64,000 bases of DNA from Streptomyces caniferus. GTDB taxonomy: Bacteria; Actinomycetota; Actinomycetes; Streptomycetales; Streptomycetaceae. Positions 8,805-17,088 of the stretch are shown piece after piece (positions within the stretch are counted from its first letter, which is position 1; each line of letters starts with the position of its first letter). A program made the position numbers and the translations under genes. Below the pieces are notes generated by a model, which made no database searches, was not told where the DNA came from, and saw only the letters and a program-made list of their open reading frames with translations. The stretch lies in contig NZ_BLIN01000001.1 in the NCBI RefSeq assembly GCF_009811555.1, positions 372,001 to 436,000 of the forward strand, given 5' to 3'.

Positions 8805-10133
8805 TCAGGTGCCTGTCGCCACACGCTCCAGAATCGCCACGCACTCCACGTGCGCGGTCATCGGAAACAGATCGAACGCCCGCATCCTCCGCGGCACATA
8901 GCCCACCTCGGCGAAGTACTTGAGGTCGCGGGCGAGGGCGGCCGGGTCGCAGGCGACGTAGGCGATGCGGCGGGGGGTGAGGGAGGCGAGGTGGGTGGTG
9001 GTCTTCTTGCCGGCGCCGGCGCGGGGTGGGTCGAGGACGACGAGGTCGACGTCGGTGATGCCGGTGCGGGGGAGGATCGACTCGACCTTGCCGTGTTCGA
9101 TGCGTACGCGGTCGAGGTCCTGGAGGTTGTGGCGGGCGTCCTCGACCGCGCGCTTGCCCGATTCGATGCCGAGGACCGCGCCCTTGTCGCCGACGCGTTC
9201 GGCGAGGGCACCGGCGAAGAGGCCGACGCCGCAGTACAGGTCGAGGGCCATATCGCCCTTCTTGGGCATCAGGCCCTGCATGACGGCCTCGACGAGGAGG
9301 TCGGCGGCCTTCGGGTGGACCTGCCAGAAGCCGCCGTTGCCGACCCGCCAGGTGCGGTCGGCGGCGCGCTCGCGGACGAAGGGGCGGCCGTGGACGCGGT
9401 GGACCCCGCCGTCCTTCTCGCCGACGCGCAGGACGGAGACCGGCTTGTCGAGTTCGACGATGGGGAGGCGGCCGCCGGGGCGCGGGGTGAGGATGACCTG
9501 ACGGTCGTGGGAGCCGGTGGCCGCGATCGCCTCGACGCCGGCCATCTGCGGCCACTCACGCTTCTCGATGCCGAGTTCGGAGACTCCCGGGGCGGCGATC
9601 ATGCAGTGGGTGACCGGCTCGACTTCGTGGGAGCGGTGCTTGCGGAGTCCCGCGTGGCCATCGGCGTCGACCGCGTACTGGACGCGGGTGCGCCAGGCCG
9701 GAACCTCGCCCTTGGCGACCTTGTCGCCGGGGGCGGGCTCGACCGTGCCGTCCCAGTGGGCGTCGTCGGGCGACAGTCCGGCCAGCCGTTCCAGCTGTTC
9801 GGCGATGACCGAGGCCTTCAGGCGGCGCTGGGCGCCGGGGGCGGCGTGCTGCCAGTCGCAGCCGCCGCACTTGCCGGGGCCGGAGAACGGGCAGGGGGCC
9901 TCGACCCGGTCCTTGGAGGGGGTGTGGATCGCGACGGCGTCCGCGCGCAGGAAGCGGGCGCCCTCCTCACCGTCGGTGACGCGGGCGGTGACGCGCTCGC
10001 CGGGCAGCGTGTGCCGTACGAAGAGGACCTGGCCCTCGTCGGTGCGGGCGATGCAGTGGCCGCCGTGTGCGACCGGGCCGACCTCGACCTCGTACTCCTC
10101 GCCGACCAGCGATTTCTTCGGTTCTTCCTGCAT
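8805..10133 (-). CDS. TRAM-domain class I SAM-dependent RNA uridine-C5 methyltransferase (TrmA/RlmCD family)
   Basis: The 442-residue protein should methylate the C5 of a uridine in rRNA or tRNA. An N-terminal TRAM domain (about residues 8-65) is followed by an iron-sulfur cysteine set at C81, C89 and C92 (CGGC motif). The methyltransferase domain has the SAM-binding stretch LDLYCGVGLFA, the VVLDPPRAG motif, and the catalytic Cys in ACDPAALARDL (C395). The ATG at 10133 has AGGAG ten bases upstream. A longer in-frame extension lacks coding character. The neighbours match the conserved M. tuberculosis block (Rv2689c next to the permease Rv2690c). The target nucleotide cannot be told from sequence. 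Confidence 0.92.
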   Translation of the reverse strand: MQEEPKKSLVGEEYEVEVGPVAHGGHCIARTDEGQVLFVRHTLPGERVTARVTDGEEGARFLRADAVAIHTPSKDRVEAPCPFSGPGKCGGCDWQHAAPGAQRRLKASVIAEQLERLAGLSPDDAHWDGTVEPAPGDKVAKGEVPAWRTRVQYAVDADGHAGLRKHRSHEVEPVTHCMIAAPGVSELGIEKREWPQMAGVEAIAATGSHDRQVILTPRPGGRLPIVELDKPVSVLRVGEKDGGVHRVHGRPFVRERAADRTWRVGNGGFWQVHPKAADLLVEAVMQGLMPKKGDMALDLYCGVGLFAGALAERVGDKGAVLGIESGKRAVEDARHNLQDLDRVRIEHGKVESILPRTGITDVDLVVLDPPRAGAGKKTTTHLASLTPRRIAYVACDPAALARDLKYFAEVGYVPRRMRAFDLFPMTAHVECVAILERVATGT

Positions 10134-10642
10134 GGCGGGAGGGCTCCTGAGGTGGGTGGTGCGGGGGGCACGTCGAGGCGGTACGGCGGGATGCCGACCG
10201 TCAAGTCTACGTCCCACCGTGTCATGCCCCGGCCCTGTGCTGGGACGGGGCATGACACGGTCGGGCGGGGCCGTGCCGGGCCGTCCTGTGCTGGTTGGCG
10301 GCCGTGCTGATGCGGGCCGGGCCGGGCGGGGCTGTGCCGTGCCCGGCCGACCGCCGGCACCGGTGCTGTGCCGGACCGGCCCCATCCCCCCACAGCTTCG
10401 TGCTCTGCCGGGCCGTCCCGCGGCCGGGCCCCGTGCGGCGGATCGCCCCTCGTCGGCGCGTGTGGCCTCACCGCACCGTTGGAACGGTGGCTGCCCCACG
10501 CCTCACCCTGGCGCCGCTCTCGCTGCCCGTCGGCCCTCGCCCGTGTCCGCCGACGAGCACCTGCGCACGCCAGCGAGCCTCTGAGCGCCGGCGAGCCCCA
10601 GTGCGCCGCCGAGCGTCGGCACACCCGCCCCAGGCAGCCGCC
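10134..10642. other. Non-coding spacer, GC-rich and low-complexity
   Basis: This 509-base gap lies between the permease stop and the methyltransferase start. It contains the perfect hairpin described separately (10217-10260). From about 10260 to 10460 it carries many degenerate copies of GTGCCGGGCCG/GTGCTG-like words. Apparent long reading frames here are shadows of the GC bias. I see no gene. Confidence 0.6.
10217..10260. terminator. Perfect 15-bp inverted repeat (terminator or regulatory hairpin)
   Basis: The arms CCGTGTCATGCCCCG (10217-10231) and CGGGGCATGACACGG (10246-10260) are perfectly complementary with a 14-base loop. It lies about 380 bases beyond the permease stop and about 85 bases before the methyltransferase start. 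No T-tract follows on the leftward strand, which is common for Streptomyces terminators but also leaves room for a protein-binding site. Confidence 0.55.
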
Positions 10643-12694
10643 CTACTTCTTGGGCGCCGCCTTCTCCTTCTTCGGCTGGGAGACCGGGCCGCGGCGGACC
10701 GCACCCGGAGCGTTCCACTCCGCGCGCTTGCGGGCGCGCAGCTTGGCGGCCTCGGAGGAGTCCAGCTGCCAGGGCACGGAGGTGACCATGACGCCGGGGG
10801 TGAAGAGGAGGCGGCCCTTGAGGCGCAGTGCGGACTGGTTGTGCAGCAGGTGCTCGTACCAGTGGCCGACGACGTATTCGGGGATGTAGACGGAGACGGC
10901 GTCGCGCGGGCTCTCCCGGCGCAGCGACTTGACGTAGTCGATGATCGGCCGGGTGATCTCGCGGTACGGGGAGGCCAGGACCTTCAGCGGCACCTCGATG
11001 CCGCGGCGCTCCCACTCCTCCCGCAGGGCCTTGGTGTCGGCCTGGTCCACGTCCACGCTGACCGCTTCGAGGCTGTCGGAGCGCATCAGCTTGGCGTAGT
11101 TCAGGGCGCGCAGGGTGGGCTTGTGCACCTTGGAGACCAGGACAAGGGAGTGCACCCGGGAGGGGCGGACCACGTCGTCGTCCGGGGTTTCCTCGGCGGC
11201 GATCTCGTCGGCGACCCGGTCGTAGTGGCGGCGGATCGCGGACATCGTCACAAAGAAGATGACCATGCCGAGGAGCGCGACCCAGGCGCCGTGGGTGAAC
11301 TTCGTCAGGAGGACGACGACCAGGACCAGGCCCGTGAAGAAGGCACCGAATGCGTTGATGGCGCGGGAGCGGTGCATCCGGCGGCGCTTGGCCGGGTCGG
11401 TCTCGCTGAGCAGATGGCGGTTCCAGTGGCGGACCATGCCGGTCTGGCTGAGCGTGAACGAGACGAAGACGCCGACGATGTAGAGCTGGATCAGGCGGGT
11501 CGAGTCCGCGCCGTAGAGGTACACGAGGATCGCGGCGGCGCCGGCCAGCAGGACGATTCCGTTGGAGAACGCCAGGCGATCGCCGCGGGTGTGCAGCTGG
11601 CGCGGCAGATAGCGGTCCTGGGCGAGGATCGAGCCGAGCAGCGGGAAGCCGTTGTAGGCGGTGTTCGCGGCGAGGAACAGCACCAGAGCGGTGGCGGCGG
11701 CGAGGATGACGAAGAGGAAGCTGCCCTTGCCGAAGACCGCCTCGGCCACCTGCGAGATGACCGGGTTCTGGGTGTAGCCGGAGCCGACCGGCTTGCCGTG
11801 GTCGAGCAGGTCCTTGGCGGGGGTCTCCGCCATCCGGACGTGGGTCGCCATGGCCAGGCCGATGATGCCGCAGAACATGGTGACGGCCAGGCCGCCCATG
11901 AGGGCCAGCGTGGTCGCGGCGTTCTTGGACTTCGGCTTGCGGAAGGCCGGGACGCCGTTGGAGATCGCCTCGACGCCGGTGAGCGCGGCACAGCCGGAGG
12001 AGAAGGCGCGCAGCATGAGGAAGACGAGGGCGAAGCCGGCCAGGCCGCCCTGTTCCGCGTGGATGGTGAAGCCCGCGGTGGGGGCCTGCATCGTGTCGCC
12101 CAGGACGACGCCGCGGATCACGCCCCAGGCGATCATGATGAAGACGCCGGCCACGAAGACGTACGTCGGAATCGCGAAGAGCTTGCCCGACTCCTTGACG
12201 CCGCGCAGGTTCATCAGCGTCAGCAGCACGATGATGGCGATCGCGCACAGCGTCTTGTGCTGGACGACGAACGGGATCGCGGAGCCCAGGTTCTCCACTC
12301 CGGAGGCGATGGAGACCGCGACGGTCAGCACATAGTCGACGAGCAGGGCGCTGGCGACGGTGAGACCGGCCTTGGGGCCGAGGTTGGTGTTGGCGACCTC
12401 GTAGTCGCCGCCGCCGCTCGGGTAGGCGTGCACGTTCTGCCGGTACGACGCGACGACGGTGAACATCAGCACCACGACCGCGACCGCGATCCAGGGGCTG
12501 AAGTTGTACGCAGACACACCCGCGATGGACAGGACGAGCAGCACCTCGCCGGGCGCATAGGCCACCGAGGAGAGCGGGTCGGAGGCGAAGACGGGGAGTG
12601 CGATGCGCTTGGGAAGCAGGGTCTCCCCTAGCTTGTCGCTGCGCAGTGCGCGCCCGATCAAGATCCGTTTGGGCACGTCGGTCAGTTTGGACAC
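10643..12694 (-). CDS. KimA-like potassium importer (APC/KUP superfamily)
   Basis: The 683-residue protein has about twelve membrane helices between residues 40 and 480 and a cytoplasmic C-terminal domain. The hallmark FASDPLSSVAYAPGEVLL follows the N-terminus, as in KimA (YdaO) potassium-proton symporters and their actinobacterial relatives. The basic, Lys/Ala-rich tail is typical of the Streptomyces form. The start is GTG at 12694. No Shine-Dalgarno site is visible, but TAGCAT lies seven bases upstream, which would fit a leaderless transcript. The gene is adjacent to RCK/TrkA-type genes, supporting a role in potassium rather than amino-acid transport. In other bacteria KimA is controlled by cyclic-di-AMP. 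The annotation as a generic amino-acid permease is the alternative. Confidence 0.8.
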   Translation of the reverse strand: MSKLTDVPKRILIGRALRSDKLGETLLPKRIALPVFASDPLSSVAYAPGEVLLVLSIAGVSAYNFSPWIAVAVVVLMFTVVASYRQNVHAYPSGGGDYEVANTNLGPKAGLTVASALLVDYVLTVAVSIASGVENLGSAIPFVVQHKTLCAIAIIVLLTLMNLRGVKESGKLFAIPTYVFVAGVFIMIAWGVIRGVVLGDTMQAPTAGFTIHAEQGGLAGFALVFLMLRAFSSGCAALTGVEAISNGVPAFRKPKSKNAATTLALMGGLAVTMFCGIIGLAMATHVRMAETPAKDLLDHGKPVGSGYTQNPVISQVAEAVFGKGSFLFVILAAATALVLFLAANTAYNGFPLLGSILAQDRYLPRQLHTRGDRLAFSNGIVLLAGAAAILVYLYGADSTRLIQLYIVGVFVSFTLSQTGMVRHWNRHLLSETDPAKRRRMHRSRAINAFGAFFTGLVLVVVLLTKFTHGAWVALLGMVIFFVTMSAIRRHYDRVADEIAAEETPDDDVVRPSRVHSLVLVSKVHKPTLRALNYAKLMRSDSLEAVSVDVDQADTKALREEWERRGIEVPLKVLASPYREITRPIIDYVKSLRRESPRDAVSVYIPEYVVGHWYEHLLHNQSALRLKGRLLFTPGVMVTSVPWQLDSSEAAKLRARKRAEWNAPGAVRRGPVSQPKKEKAAPKK

Positions 12695-12884
12695 GCAGAG
12701 GATGCTAAGCCTTCGTCAAGGTCTGCGCCCACCCGCTACCGGATCGGGTGGCCTCGGCGGGGAACGCAGTGCGTCGAGCGGGGTGCGTCTGCCCTGCTGA
12801 GGGGCGCATCGGAGCCGGTCGCCTCCACAGAATCCGCACGTCGCGCGCACGGCACGGCCCCGGCAGGCCGTATCCGTGGCATTC

Positions 12885-13285
12885 GTCACGGGGTTGCCGC
12901 GATCCGTCACGGAGATGACGCGACCTGTCACGCGTACGACTACACCGGTCACGAATTGACGCCGGTCGTCACGGAACGCGATGCCCGAGTCACCATGAGG
13001 TGTCGCGGCGGAGTCATGGGATCCACTGTGGGGTCAGAGGTGGCCTTGGGCGGGTGGTCATGGGTGGGTGGGCGCGGCGGAGAGTCCGGGAGCGCCGCTG
13101 CCGGCGTCGCTCCTGAGTCACCCCACGCGCCGGTGAGTCACCCTTGCGAGTCGATGAGTCACCCCACGTGGTGGCGAGGCGGACCCACCACGTCCCCGCG
13201 AGTCACCCCATGGGGTGGCGAACCCACCACGTCCCTGCGGGTCACCCACGAGTCGTCGAGTCACCCTCACGTGCCCGCGAGTCAC
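12885..13285. repeat. Phased array of GTCAC repeats upstream of the KimA-like gene
   Basis: Thirteen exact GTCAC copies start at 12885, 12906, 12927, 12948, 12968, 12989, 13117, 13137, 13158, 13202, 13241, 13260 and 13281. Spacings are 21, 21, 21, 20 and 21 in the first block. In the second block they are 20, 21, 44, 39, 19 and 21, that is, one or two units of about 20 bp. Degenerate copies (GTCAT/GTCAG) at 13013, 13033 and 13057 partly bridge the blocks. The spacing is two helical turns, so all copies face one side of the DNA. The last copy contains the stop codon of the next gene. No reading frame or transposon explains it. Confidence 0.85.
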
Positions 13286-15321
13286 CCCTGCCGGGCGTCC
13301 CCTGTCCCCGCTCCGGCCCCTGACTCCGCCCCGGCCCCCGCACCCCGCTGACGCCGTACATGCAGATCTCCCAGCCCCTGTCGCGTGGCGACCAGCAGCA
13401 CCCGGTCCTGCGGCCGGAGGACGTAGCCGGCGCCGAGCTCGTGCACCAGGTGGGCGGGCTCGCGCTCCGCTTCCGGCGGTGGCGCCGCGGCCCCGCCGTC
13501 CGTCTCCGGGTCGTCCGGTGTGGAGGTGTCGACCGCCAGCACCCGCAGCCGCCCCGGCCGGAGCACCTCGCCGACCGTACGGCCCTCCAACGCCACATGG
13601 CCGCGTACCTCGACCCGCGCGACCAGCAGCACCCGGCGCTCGACCGGAATGGCACCGAGGATCTGGCGGCCCATCATCGCGCCGGCGAAGGCGGGCGCGG
13701 CCAGGTAGCTGACGCTCCGGCTGCGGGTCAGTGCCCGCGGGTGCGCGGCGCGCAGGGTGCGGTAGACGGCGGTGGCGAACCGGTCGTCGAACAGCCGCAG
13801 GGTCACCCGCAGCCGCGGATTGACCGAGCGGGCGTAGAGGGCGGCCTCCAGGTTGGTGGTGTCCTCGCTGGTCAGGGCGAGCAGGGTGGCCGCGCGCTCG
13901 ATCACCGCGGCCTCCAGGACACCTTCGTGGGTGACGTCGCCCAGTACGGTCGGCACCCGCAGCCGGCGGGCCAGCGCGATACCCCGCGCCTCCGGGTCCC
14001 CTTCGATGCACACCACGGGGATGCCCATCTCGTGCAGCCGCGCCAGCACCCGGGTGCCGACCTTGCCGAGGCCGAGCAGCACCACATGCCCCGACAGACC
14101 GCGTGGCGGGCGGCGCAGCGCCGAGGCGCTGCGGAAGGTGCCCAGTCCCTCGAACGCCGCCGCGACGAGCACCGGCAGCAGCAACAGCCCGGTCAGCCCG
14201 GACAGCAGCTGCAGGATCTTGCGGGGCGTCGGATCGTGGATCGCCGGGTCATTGATCGCGAAGAGGTCCAGCAGCGAGAGGTAGGCGGCGTGCACCGGAT
14301 CCTCCCCGGTGGTCAGGGAACCGGCGACGGCCAGCGCCAGCACCGCGCCGACGACCGCGGCCAGGGACCAGCGCAGCCGCCGGGAGAAGAGCGAGGCGAG
14401 CGGTGCGCCGCGGCCGCGCAGTCCGCGGGGGCGCACCGGCCGCCCCGTATAGGAGACGGTCTCCAGGACGATGGTTCCGCAGCCGACGGCGGCCGCGGCC
14501 GCGGCGTCGTCCGGCAGCAGTACGGGCCCCTCGTCGACGGCCGCCGAACTCGGCACGTCCTCGGGGTCGTTGGCGGAGGCGGAGAGCAGTGCCAGGGTGC
14601 ACAGCCCCGGATCGCCGGGCCGGCCCGGCGGCACCGGCGTACGCTCCACGGCGCGCAGCAGCAGCCCGTCCGCCTCGATGACCTTGCTGGTACCGGCGAC
14701 CGCGGTGGCCACCAGCGCGGGAGCCACGGTGTCGGCGTCGGACAGTACGGTCGTGGAGGCATCGGCGGCCTCCACGTCCCCGGCGTCGTCGGAACCCAGG
14801 GCGGCGACGGCCGCCGCCTGGTCGAGCAACTCCTCCAGATGCTGGCCGAGTTTGCGGTTGTAGAGCCGGATGACCAGCCGCAGCCGGGGGTTGAGCCTGC
14901 GGGCCCGCAGGGCGGCATGGATGTTGAGCTCATCGTCGTCGTAGACCAGCGCCAGGGCGTCCGCGTCGACGATGCCCGCCGCGGCCAGCGCCGCATCGTC
15001 GGGCTGCGCCGCCTCCAGGAGCCGTACGGTCTCCTCCTGCACCTCCGCGCCGTCGTCCAGGCCCTCGGGTGGCAGCGGTGTCGTCCGCGTCATCGCCGCC
15101 GACATCCGGCCCAGCAGCGCGGTGGCCCGGTCCAGCGCGCGGGCCGGCGGCGGGATGCGGGGGCGGTGCGGCTCCCGGGCGGAGGGGACGACGAGCGTCA
15201 CCCGTTCGCCGTAGACGTCCCGGAGTTCGGCGGCGAGCCGATGCGCCAGCGCATCGTCGCCGCAAACCACCATGTGCGGGGTGCAGTAGCCCTGTTGGGG
15301 CTGGAGAGGCAGGTTGGGCAC
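13282..15321 (-). CDS. RCK-2TM-RCK protein (TrkA-N family, putative potassium channel or regulator)
   Basis: This 679-residue protein has two NAD-binding TrkA-N/RCK modules around a membrane region. The first module covers about residues 17-160. Two helices follow at about 317-340 and 367-392, and the second module starts near 405 with the Rossmann motif HVVLLGLGKVGTRVLARL. The segment between the helices (LLDLFAINDPAIHDP) lacks a TVGYG-like potassium filter, so it is not an ordinary channel. The start is GTG at 15321 with GAGG close by, and an internal ATG 16 codons on is possible. The C-terminal tail is a Gly/Ala repeat and ends inside the GTCAC array. It is divergent from ceoB, which points to shared control of potassium genes. 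Confidence 0.8.
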   Translation of the reverse strand: MPNLPLQPQQGYCTPHMVVCGDDALAHRLAAELRDVYGERVTLVVPSAREPHRPRIPPPARALDRATALLGRMSAAMTRTTPLPPEGLDDGAEVQEETVRLLEAAQPDDAALAAAGIVDADALALVYDDDELNIHAALRARRLNPRLRLVIRLYNRKLGQHLEELLDQAAAVAALGSDDAGDVEAADASTTVLSDADTVAPALVATAVAGTSKVIEADGLLLRAVERTPVPPGRPGDPGLCTLALLSASANDPEDVPSSAAVDEGPVLLPDDAAAAAAVGCGTIVLETVSYTGRPVRPRGLRGRGAPLASLFSRRLRWSLAAVVGAVLALAVAGSLTTGEDPVHAAYLSLLDLFAINDPAIHDPTPRKILQLLSGLTGLLLLPVLVAAAFEGLGTFRSASALRRPPRGLSGHVVLLGLGKVGTRVLARLHEMGIPVVCIEGDPEARGIALARRLRVPTVLGDVTHEGVLEAAVIERAATLLALTSEDTTNLEAALYARSVNPRLRVTLRLFDDRFATAVYRTLRAAHPRALTRSRSVSYLAAPAFAGAMMGRQILGAIPVERRVLLVARVEVRGHVALEGRTVGEVLRPGRLRVLAVDTSTPDDPETDGGAAAPPPEAEREPAHLVHELGAGYVLRPQDRVLLVATRQGLGDLHVRRQRGAGAGAESGAGAGTGDARQG

Positions 15322-15602
15322 ACCTCGTAGCGTGCCTTACGGGCGTCGGGCGGCGCAGCCCGGCGCGAGATGCCGTCGTGCGGACGGCGCGGATCCGCAT
15401 CAGACCACGGCCCACCGCGCCCCCTACCGGAAGCGCCATTACGGCTACGGTTGTACCGGACCACGGTGCGCCCAGCGCCCCCGCTGACGCGCCCGGTCCT
15501 GTCGCGAGCCGTGGCTTCGTGTCGCCGGTACTGGGAGAAGAAAGTAGTGAGCAGGGTGTTTGTGCAGGTCAGCGCGCTAGTACAGGGCACGGGGTAATCA
15601 GC
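15322..15602. promoter_or_regulatory. Divergent intergenic region between the RCK protein gene and ceoB
   Basis: This 281-base spacer must hold promoters for both directions. A run GTGTTTGTGCAGG and AT-rich words near 15540-15600 precede ceoB, but I could not assign a confident -10/-35 pair. Confidence 0.4.
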
Positions 15603-16271
15603 ATGCACATCGTCATCATGGGGTGCGGGCGCGTGGGCTCCGCGCTTGCGCAGACCCTGGAGAGCCAGGGGCACACCATCGCCGTGGTGGACCAGGACCC
15701 GACGGCGTTCCGTCGCCTGGGTTCGTCCTTCGGCGGCCGCCGGGTGACCGGCGTCGGCTTCGACCAGGACACCCTGCGCGAGGCCGGCATCGAGGAGGCG
15801 GGCGCCTTCGCCGCCGTCTCCAGCGGTGACAACTCCAACATCATCGCCGCCCGGGTGGCCCGTGAGATGTTCGGTGTCGAGAATGTCGCGGCCCGTATCT
15901 ACGACCCCCGCCGCGCCGAGGTCTACCAGCGTCTGGGCATCCCGACCGTCGCCACCGTCCGCTGGACGGCCGACCAGATGCTGCGCCGGCTGCTGCCGTC
16001 GGGCGCCGAACCGCTGTGGCGGGACCCCAGCGGCGGCGTCCAGCTCGCGGAGGTGCACACCTCCCCCGCCTGGGTCGGCCACAAGATCAGCACTCTCCAG
16101 GAGGAGACCGGCGTCCGCGTCGCCTTCCTCACCCGGCTGGGCGAGGCGATTCTGCCGACCTCGCAGACCGTGCTGCAGGAAGGCGACCTGGTGCACGTCA
16201 TGATGCGCACCGACGAGGTCGAGAAGGTGGAGGCGGCATTCGCCACGGGTCCTGAGGAGGCGCACGCATGA
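15603..16271 (+). CDS. ceoB: TrkA/RCK-type potassium uptake regulator CeoB
   Basis: The 222-residue protein has an N-terminal Rossmann fold (MHIVIMGCGRVGSALAQ, with acidic VVDQDP closing the NAD site) and a C-terminal RCK_C domain from about residue 140. Such proteins form the cytosolic gating ring of Trk/Ktr-type potassium systems and can bind NAD(H), ATP or cyclic-di-AMP. Its 3' end overlaps the next TrkA gene in an ATGA, so the two products are probably made in equal amounts and form a hetero-ring, as proposed for mycobacterial CeoB/CeoC. No TrkH/KtrB membrane subunit lies in the window. The KimA-like permease is the nearest possible partner (inference). Confidence 0.88.
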   Translation: MHIVIMGCGRVGSALAQTLESQGHTIAVVDQDPTAFRRLGSSFGGRRVTGVGFDQDTLREAGIEEAGAFAAVSSGDNSNIIAARVAREMFGVENVAARIYDPRRAEVYQRLGIPTVATVRWTADQMLRRLLPSGAEPLWRDPSGGVQLAEVHTSPAWVGHKISTLQEETGVRVAFLTRLGEAILPTSQTVLQEGDLVHVMMRTDEVEKVEAAFATGPEEAHA

Positions 16272-16939
16272 GGGTCGCGATCGCAGGCGCCGGCGCGGTG
16301 GGCCGTTCCATCGCGGGCGAGCTGCTGGAGAACGGGCACGAGATCCTGCTCATCGACAAGGCGCCGACCGCCATCTCGGTCGAGCGGGTGCCGCTGGCGG
16401 AGTGGCTGCTGGCGGACGCCTGCGAGATCACCTCGCTGGACGAGGCGGCGCTGCAGCGCTGCAACGTCGTCATCGCGGCGACCGGCGACGACAAGGTCAA
16501 CCTCGTCGTCTCGCTGCTCGCCAAGACCGAGTACGGCGTGCCGCGGGTGGTCGCCCGGGTCAATAACCCGAAGAACGAGTGGCTCTTCAACGAGTCCTGG
16601 GGCGTCGATGTCGCGGTCTCCACGCCGCGTCTGATGTCGGCCCTGGTCGAGGAGGCGGTGAGCGTCGGCGACCTGGTACGGCTGCTGCGCTTCAGCCACG
16701 GCGACGCCAACCTCGTCGAGCTGACGCTGCCCCCGGAGGCCGCACTGGCCGGCACCCGGGTCGGCGATGTCGAGTGGCCCGAGGACACCTCCCTGGTGAC
16801 GATCATCCGCGGTACGCGGGTGCTCACGCCCAACAAGGAGGACGCGCTGGAGGCCGGCGACGAGCTGCTGTTCGTGGCGGCCCAGTCGCGCGAGGAGCAG
16901 CTGGAGGATCTGCTGTCGATGCGGCGCGAGGACGCGTAG
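16268..16939 (+). CDS. ceoC: TrkA/RCK-type potassium uptake regulator CeoC
   Basis: This second TrkA-type protein (223 residues) starts in the ATGA that ends ceoB. The N-terminal nucleotide site MRVAIAGAGAVGRSIAGELL is followed by the acid LLIDKAP, and an RCK_C domain covers roughly residues 140-220 (LAGTRVGDVEWPEDTSLVTI). The pair is conserved across actinobacteria beside the permease and DUF3159 genes, which supports a joint job in potassium uptake. Two strong hairpins end the transcript. Confidence 0.88.
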   Translation: MRVAIAGAGAVGRSIAGELLENGHEILLIDKAPTAISVERVPLAEWLLADACEITSLDEAALQRCNVVIAATGDDKVNLVVSLLAKTEYGVPRVVARVNNPKNEWLFNESWGVDVAVSTPRLMSALVEEAVSVGDLVRLLRFSHGDANLVELTLPPEAALAGTRVGDVEWPEDTSLVTIIRGTRVLTPNKEDALEAGDELLFVAAQSREEQLEDLLSMRREDA

Positions 16940-16958
16940 CGACGACCGGCGGTCCATG

Positions 16959-17004
16959 GGGTGTGTGCCCCGGCGGCGGTTGTTCTGTGCCGGGGCACAC
17001 ACCC
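16959..17004. terminator. Terminator hairpin after ceoC
   Basis: A perfect 16-bp stem: GGGTGTGTGCCCCGGC (16959-16974) pairs with GCCGGGGCACACACCC (16989-17004). It lies 20 bases beyond the ceoC stop between convergent genes. Confidence 0.75.
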
Positions 17005-17026
17005 TCGGCACCACCGGCCGTAGCGA

Positions 17027-17068
17027 CGCCTGGGGCCCGGGAACCAAGCGGTTCCCGGGCCCCAGGCG
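17027..17068. terminator. Terminator hairpin for the DUF3159 gene (probably bidirectional)
   Basis: A perfect 19-bp stem (17027-17045 with 17050-17068) closes on the four-base loop AAGC, 20 bases beyond the DUF3159 stop. Together with the preceding hairpin it insulates the two convergent transcripts. Confidence 0.8.
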
Positions 17069-17088
17069 TAGGTGTGTGCGGGCTCCCG

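Noticed and set aside
10295..12631. Long plus-strand open frame opposite the KimA-like gene
   Set aside because: It is a GC-bias shadow: composition is Gly/Asp/Arg-rich without domain structure, and the minus strand has a clear membrane transporter.
12885..13285. CRISPR array as the explanation for the 21-bp-spaced repeats
   Set aside because: The repeated word is only five bases, there are no 23-37-base repeats with variable spacers, and no cas genes are nearby.
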